This document shows, piece by piece, positions 60,919 through 64,000 of a DNA stretch of 64,000 nucleotides. Under the pieces are notes generated by a model, which was not told where the DNA came from, ran no database searches, and saw nothing but the letters and a program-made list of their open reading frames with translations. The position numbers were made by a program, and so were the translations under genes. Each line of letters opens with the position of its first letter. The first letter of the stretch is position 1. The DNA is from Paenibacillus pasadenensis DSM 19293 (GTDB lineage: Bacteria > Bacillota > Bacilli > Paenibacillales > Paenibacillaceae), in assembly GCF_000422485.1 (NCBI RefSeq), contig NZ_KE383855.1:1-64000 (forward strand). The letters are read 5' to 3'.

Positions 60919-61950
60919 TTACAATTCTCCCCTTCGATTCATGCGGACAAGCAGGAAGATCAGATACGGCGCGCCGAGCAGCCCGGTGACGATGCCGACC
61001 GGGAACCGGTACGCGAAGGCGAACTGGCCGATCAGATCGGACGCCAGTACGAGGCTGGCTCCGACGAGCCCGGCCGGCACGACGTTCGAGAAGCCGGCTC
61101 CGGCGAGCCGCTTGGCGATCGGTCCCGCCAGGAAGGAGACGAAGGCGATCGGTCCCGTCGTCGCCGTGGCGAGCGCGATCATGCAGACGGAGGCGAGGAA
61201 CAGCGCGATCCGCGTCCGGTCGGCGCTGACGCCGAGCGACGTCGCGGACTGCTCGCCGAGCTCCAGCAGATGCAGCGGCTTGCCGAGCAGGATCAGGATC
61301 GGCGCGCAGATGAGCACGGACAGCGCCAGCGGCGGCAGCTCGTCCATGTGCGAGCCGTTGAGGCTGCCGGTCAGCCAGCGGACCGCCGCCGGCACGTCCT
61401 GCTCCGCGCTGACGAGCAGCAGGTACGAGATGACCGCGTCGAGCATCGCCTGGATGCCGATGCCGACGAGGATCAGCCGACCGATGGAGAACGACTTGCC
61501 GCGCGACAGCACGTAGATGACCGCCACGGTCGCCAGCCCGGCGATGACCGAGGCGACGTAGATGACGGCGCCGCTCGCCTGCAGGATGACGATGCCGAAC
61601 ACGGCCGCCGCGCTCGAGCCGGAGGTGATGCCGATGACGTTCGGATTGGCCAGCGGATTGCGCAGCAGCGTCTGGAAGATGTAGCCGCCCATGCCGAAGG
61701 CGAGTCCGGCCAGCAGGCCGGCGAGCATCCTCGGGAGCCGGATCGTGTTGACGGCGAAGGAGACGCCTTTGACCGACTCGCCCGTGAGCGCCCGGATGAC
61801 GTCCTGCACCGGATAGATCGTGCTGCCGAGCAGCAGCATGGCGCAGCAGAGCGCGAGCGTCAGCAGGGCGAGCAGCGACGTGACGGCGATCCAGCGGCGG
61901 CGCCGGGCGCGGCGCCCCGCCGTGATGAGGGAGATCGAGGCCGCGCTCAT
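60919..61950 (-). CDS. FecCD-family iron-siderophore permease
   Basis: The 343-aa product has about nine to ten membrane segments. FecCD features: RLPRMLAGLLAGLAFGMGGYIFQTLLRNPLANPNVIGITSGSS and VPAGLVGASLVLASDLIGQF. Its ATG overlaps the next upstream permease stop (ATGA). With the other permease it forms the heterodimeric channel. Confidence 0.93.
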   Translation of the reverse strand: MSAASISLITAGRRARRRRWIAVTSLLALLTLALCCAMLLLGSTIYPVQDVIRALTGESVKGVSFAVNTIRLPRMLAGLLAGLAFGMGGYIFQTLLRNPLANPNVIGITSGSSAAAVFGIVILQASGAVIYVASVIAGLATVAVIYVLSRGKSFSIGRLILVGIGIQAMLDAVISYLLLVSAEQDVPAAVRWLTGSLNGSHMDELPPLALSVLICAPILILLGKPLHLLELGEQSATSLGVSADRTRIALFLASVCMIALATATTGPIAFVSFLAGPIAKRLAGAGFSNVVPAGLVGASLVLASDLIGQFAFAYRFPVGIVTGLLGAPYLIFLLVRMNRRGEL

Positions 61951-62990
61951 AGGGAACGCACCTTCGCTTTCATCGCCAGCACGATCAGCAGCGGGGCGCC
62001 GATGAACGCCGTGACGACGCCGACCTCCAGCTCGCCGGGGTTGCCGGCCAGCCGGCCGACGATGTCGGACAGCGTCAGGATGACGGCGCCCGCGATCGCG
62101 GACATCGGGATGACGTACCGCAGGTCAGGACCGAGCACGAGCCGCATGAGATGGGTGGCCAGCAGCCCGATGAACCCGATCGGGCCGGCGAGCGCCGTCG
62201 TCGCTCCGCACAGCAGCACGCCGCCGAGCGCGGCGACGAACCGCAGGAAGCCGGTGCGGACGCCGAGGCCGGTCGCCGCGTCGTCTCCGAGCGCGAGCGC
62301 GTTGAGCGCCGGGGCGCACAGGATGGCGATGCCGATGCCCGCGAGCAGGAACGGCAGGAACGTGCCGATGCCGCTCCATGTCGCCGAGCCGACGCTGCCG
62401 ACCTGCCAGAACCGGAACTGGTCCATGACGTAGGAGCGCGGGATCATGATCGCGGTGACGAGCGAGGCCAGCGCCGCGCTCGTCGCCGCTCCCGCCAGAA
62501 CGAGCTTAAGGGGCGTGGCGCCGCCACGTCCCATAGACCCGATGCCGAAGACGAAGACGGCGGTGATCGCCGCTCCCGCCAGAGCGAGCCAGATGTACTG
62601 GCTCGCGGTGCTGATGTTCAGGAAAGCCAGCCCGCAGACGACGAACAGAGCGGCGCCGGTGTTGACGCCCAGGATGCTCGGATCGGCGATCGGATTGCGG
62701 GTGACGGCCTGCATGAGCGCCCCGGACACGCCGAGCGCTCCGCCGCAGCAGAGGGCGAAGACGGTGCGGGAGATCCGCTTGCGGACGACGTTCGCCCCGT
62801 AGGTGTCCACCTCCGGATGGAACAAGCCGTCCATCAGCTCGTTCCACCGCACGAAGCGGGCGCCGAAGGCGAGGGAGGCGACGACGCACAGCGCGAGCAG
62901 GACGAGCCCGAGGATCAGCACCTTCGCAAAATGCTTCGGAGCCGGCGAGCTGCCCGCCGCGTCCGGGATGGCCGCCGCCGGATTAGCCAT
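61947..62990 (-). CDS. FecCD-family iron-siderophore permease
   Basis: The 347-aa product shows the FecCD pattern RKRISRTVFALCCGGALGVSGALMQAVTRNPIADPSILGVNTGAA. Helical segments span nearly the whole chain. The start overlaps the binding-protein stop by 8 bases, so translation is coupled. The pairing of two FecCD permeases is typical of Bacillales siderophore importers. Confidence 0.93.
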   Translation of the reverse strand: MANPAAAIPDAAGSSPAPKHFAKVLILGLVLLALCVVASLAFGARFVRWNELMDGLFHPEVDTYGANVVRKRISRTVFALCCGGALGVSGALMQAVTRNPIADPSILGVNTGAALFVVCGLAFLNISTASQYIWLALAGAAITAVFVFGIGSMGRGGATPLKLVLAGAATSAALASLVTAIMIPRSYVMDQFRFWQVGSVGSATWSGIGTFLPFLLAGIGIAILCAPALNALALGDDAATGLGVRTGFLRFVAALGGVLLCGATTALAGPIGFIGLLATHLMRLVLGPDLRYVIPMSAIAGAVILTLSDIVGRLAGNPGELEVGVVTAFIGAPLLIVLAMKAKVRSL

Positions 62991-63999
62991 TGCTCTTGTC
63001 GACGGCTTCTCCGATCAGCTTCAGATAGTCGTCGATCGTATAGGCGATGGACAGCGGATTCGGGTTGCCGGCTGCCGCGAGCGGCGTGCCGTTGCCGATG
63101 AAGACGACGGAGCCGCGCTGGATCGCGGCGATCTTGCCCAGCACCGGATCGGCCTTGACCGCTTCGTAGAGCGCTTCGTCGCCATAGCCGACCAGAATGT
63201 CGGCATCGCTCAGCGCTTCCGCGTTCTCGGCGCTCAGCTTGAGGGAGTAAGCCGTCGGATCGGTGATCTGGCTCGTGACGCTCTCCGGATACTCCATGCC
63301 GAGCGAGACGAGGAATTCGCCGCGCGGATCGGCCGGCGTGTACAGATGCAGCTGCGACATGTCCTTCGCGGAGAAGTTGACCCAGACGACCTTTTTGCCT
63401 TTGAACTGCGGATAAGCCGCGGCTTTTTCCTGAATGAGGGCTTCCGTGTCCTTGATGAGCTGCTCGCCCTCGGCCTTCATGCCCATGCCGGTCGCGTTGA
63501 GCAGCACCTGCTCGCGCCACGTCGTCGCCCATGGAGCCTTCTCGTACGGCACGACCGGAGCGATCTGGCTCAGCGTGTCGTAGTCTTCCTGCGTGATGCC
63601 GGAGTACGACGCGAGGATGACGTCCGGATCGGAGTCGGAGATCGCTTCGAAATCAAGGCCGTCCGTGTCCTGGTAGACGTTCGGCTTGTCCACGCCGAGC
63701 TCCTTGAGCTTCGCGGCGGTCCAAGGGAGCAGGCCGCTGTCGTCCTGTACGCCGTAGTTGGCTGCGGAGAAGCCGACCGGCACGACGCCGAGCGCGAGCA
63801 CGACGTCGTGGTTCGCCCACTGGACCGTCGCGACGCGCTCCGGCTTGCTTTCGATGGTCGTTTCGCCGAAGGCGTGCTTGATGACGATCGGATAGTCGGC
63901 GGCCGGCGCAGCGGTCGCTGCGGCTGTAGGAGCGGCGCTCGGAGACGGACTCGGCGAGGAGGCCGGGGAGTTGTTGGACGTCGAGCTGGAGCAGCCGGC
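62983..63999 (-). CDS. iron-siderophore binding lipoprotein (5' end outside window)
   Basis: The frame is open to the window edge and begins there with AGCSSSTSNN, which contains the lipobox Cys, so only the signal peptide is missing. A Pro/Ala/Ser-rich linker follows, then the FepB/BtuF-type domain: ETTIESKPERVATVQWANHDVVLALGVVPVGF, DPDVILASYSGITQEDYDTLSQIAPVVPY and ILVGYGDEALYEAV. It delivers a ferric siderophore to the permeases downstream. Confidence 0.92.
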   Translation of the reverse strand, partial: AGCSSSTSNNSPASSPSPSPSAAPTAAATAAPAADYPIVIKHAFGETTIESKPERVATVQWANHDVVLALGVVPVGFSAANYGVQDDSGLLPWTAAKLKELGVDKPNVYQDTDGLDFEAISDSDPDVILASYSGITQEDYDTLSQIAPVVPYEKAPWATTWREQVLLNATGMGMKAEGEQLIKDTEALIQEKAAAYPQFKGKKVVWVNFSAKDMSQLHLYTPADPRGEFLVSLGMEYPESVTSQITDPTAYSLKLSAENAEALSDADILVGYGDEALYEAVKADPVLGKIAAIQRGSVVFIGNGTPLAAAGNPNPLSIAYTIDDYLKLIGEAVDKSNG

Positions 64000-64000
64000 G

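Noticed and set aside
59996-61516. 506-codon plus-strand open frame
   Set aside because: Shadow of the siderophore ATPase and permease genes; its composition is low-complexity Arg/Asp.
60095-63999. incomplete haem or B12 importer
   Set aside because: The gene set and motifs fit a ferric-siderophore importer better; ligand identity still cannot be read from sequence.

Overview
The window looks like a low-GC Gram-positive of the Paenibacillus type. The evidence is the strong AGGAGG ribosome sites, frequent GTG/TTG starts, copper-amine-oxidase 'stalk' domain and YheC/YheD proteins, and an LplA/LplB/YtcP-type sugar importer governed by a membrane-bound AraC sensor. From about 30 kb rightwards the DNA is GC-rich chromosomal sequence. 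From about 13.4 to 30.1 kb it is clearly AT-richer and mobile. The first 10 kb is also accessory.

Region 1 (1-9.95 kb, mostly minus strand) is a replication-type accessory module: a primase-polymerase/DUF927 helicase, two small acidic-tailed proteins, a secreted protein, an XRE repressor and several orphans. A gene-free stretch (4.43-5.06 kb) holds several inverted repeats. Region 2 (10.0-13.1 kb) is an EcoRII-type restriction-modification cassette: an HTH-fused cytosine methyltransferase with its own operator, a Vsr repair nuclease and an EcoRII-like endonuclease.

Region 3 (13.42-30.12 kb) is a discrete integrated element of about 16.7 kb. It starts with a large serine recombinase and ends just before an ABC-F gene. 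Matching palindromic att sites occur at 13414-13431 and 30113-30130. The element carries an XRE regulator, a Rep-like initiator, RadC and small proteins. Its cargo is a four-gene operon (PLD-like/SNF2 helicase, DUF4391-type protein, type III Mod, type III Res), followed by a PemK/MazF-like toxin and two tandem promoter-hairpin-terminator units that look like small structured RNAs. The two RNA hairpins differ by three compensatory base pairs.

Region 4 (30.2-45.8 kb) is chromosomal: ABC-F ATPase, an IS end remnant, an ECF sigma/anti-sigma pair, a YheC/YheD gene broken by an in-frame TGA, cupin, a divergent MocR/GNAT pair, a stalk-domain protein, a VOC/TetR pair, a divergent MATE/TetR pair with three shared operators, a GIY-YIG protein, an ArsR/MFS efflux pair with matched operators, an acetyltransferase and a nitroreductase. 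Region 5 (46.0-60.0 kb) is a carbohydrate-use locus: ROK repressor, ROK kinase, MFS transporter, AraC-type sensor, substrate-binding lipoprotein, two permeases, two toroid-like unrecognised enzymes and a TIM-barrel isomerase. Region 6 (60.1-64 kb) is a minus-strand siderophore/iron importer (two FecCD permeases, ATPase, binding lipoprotein) cut by the window end.

The most unusual content is the serine-integrase element: its att sites lie inside the 3' end of the integrase gene, so integration changes the protein's C-terminus, and it couples an expanded type III restriction-like operon with a toxin and tandem structured RNAs.
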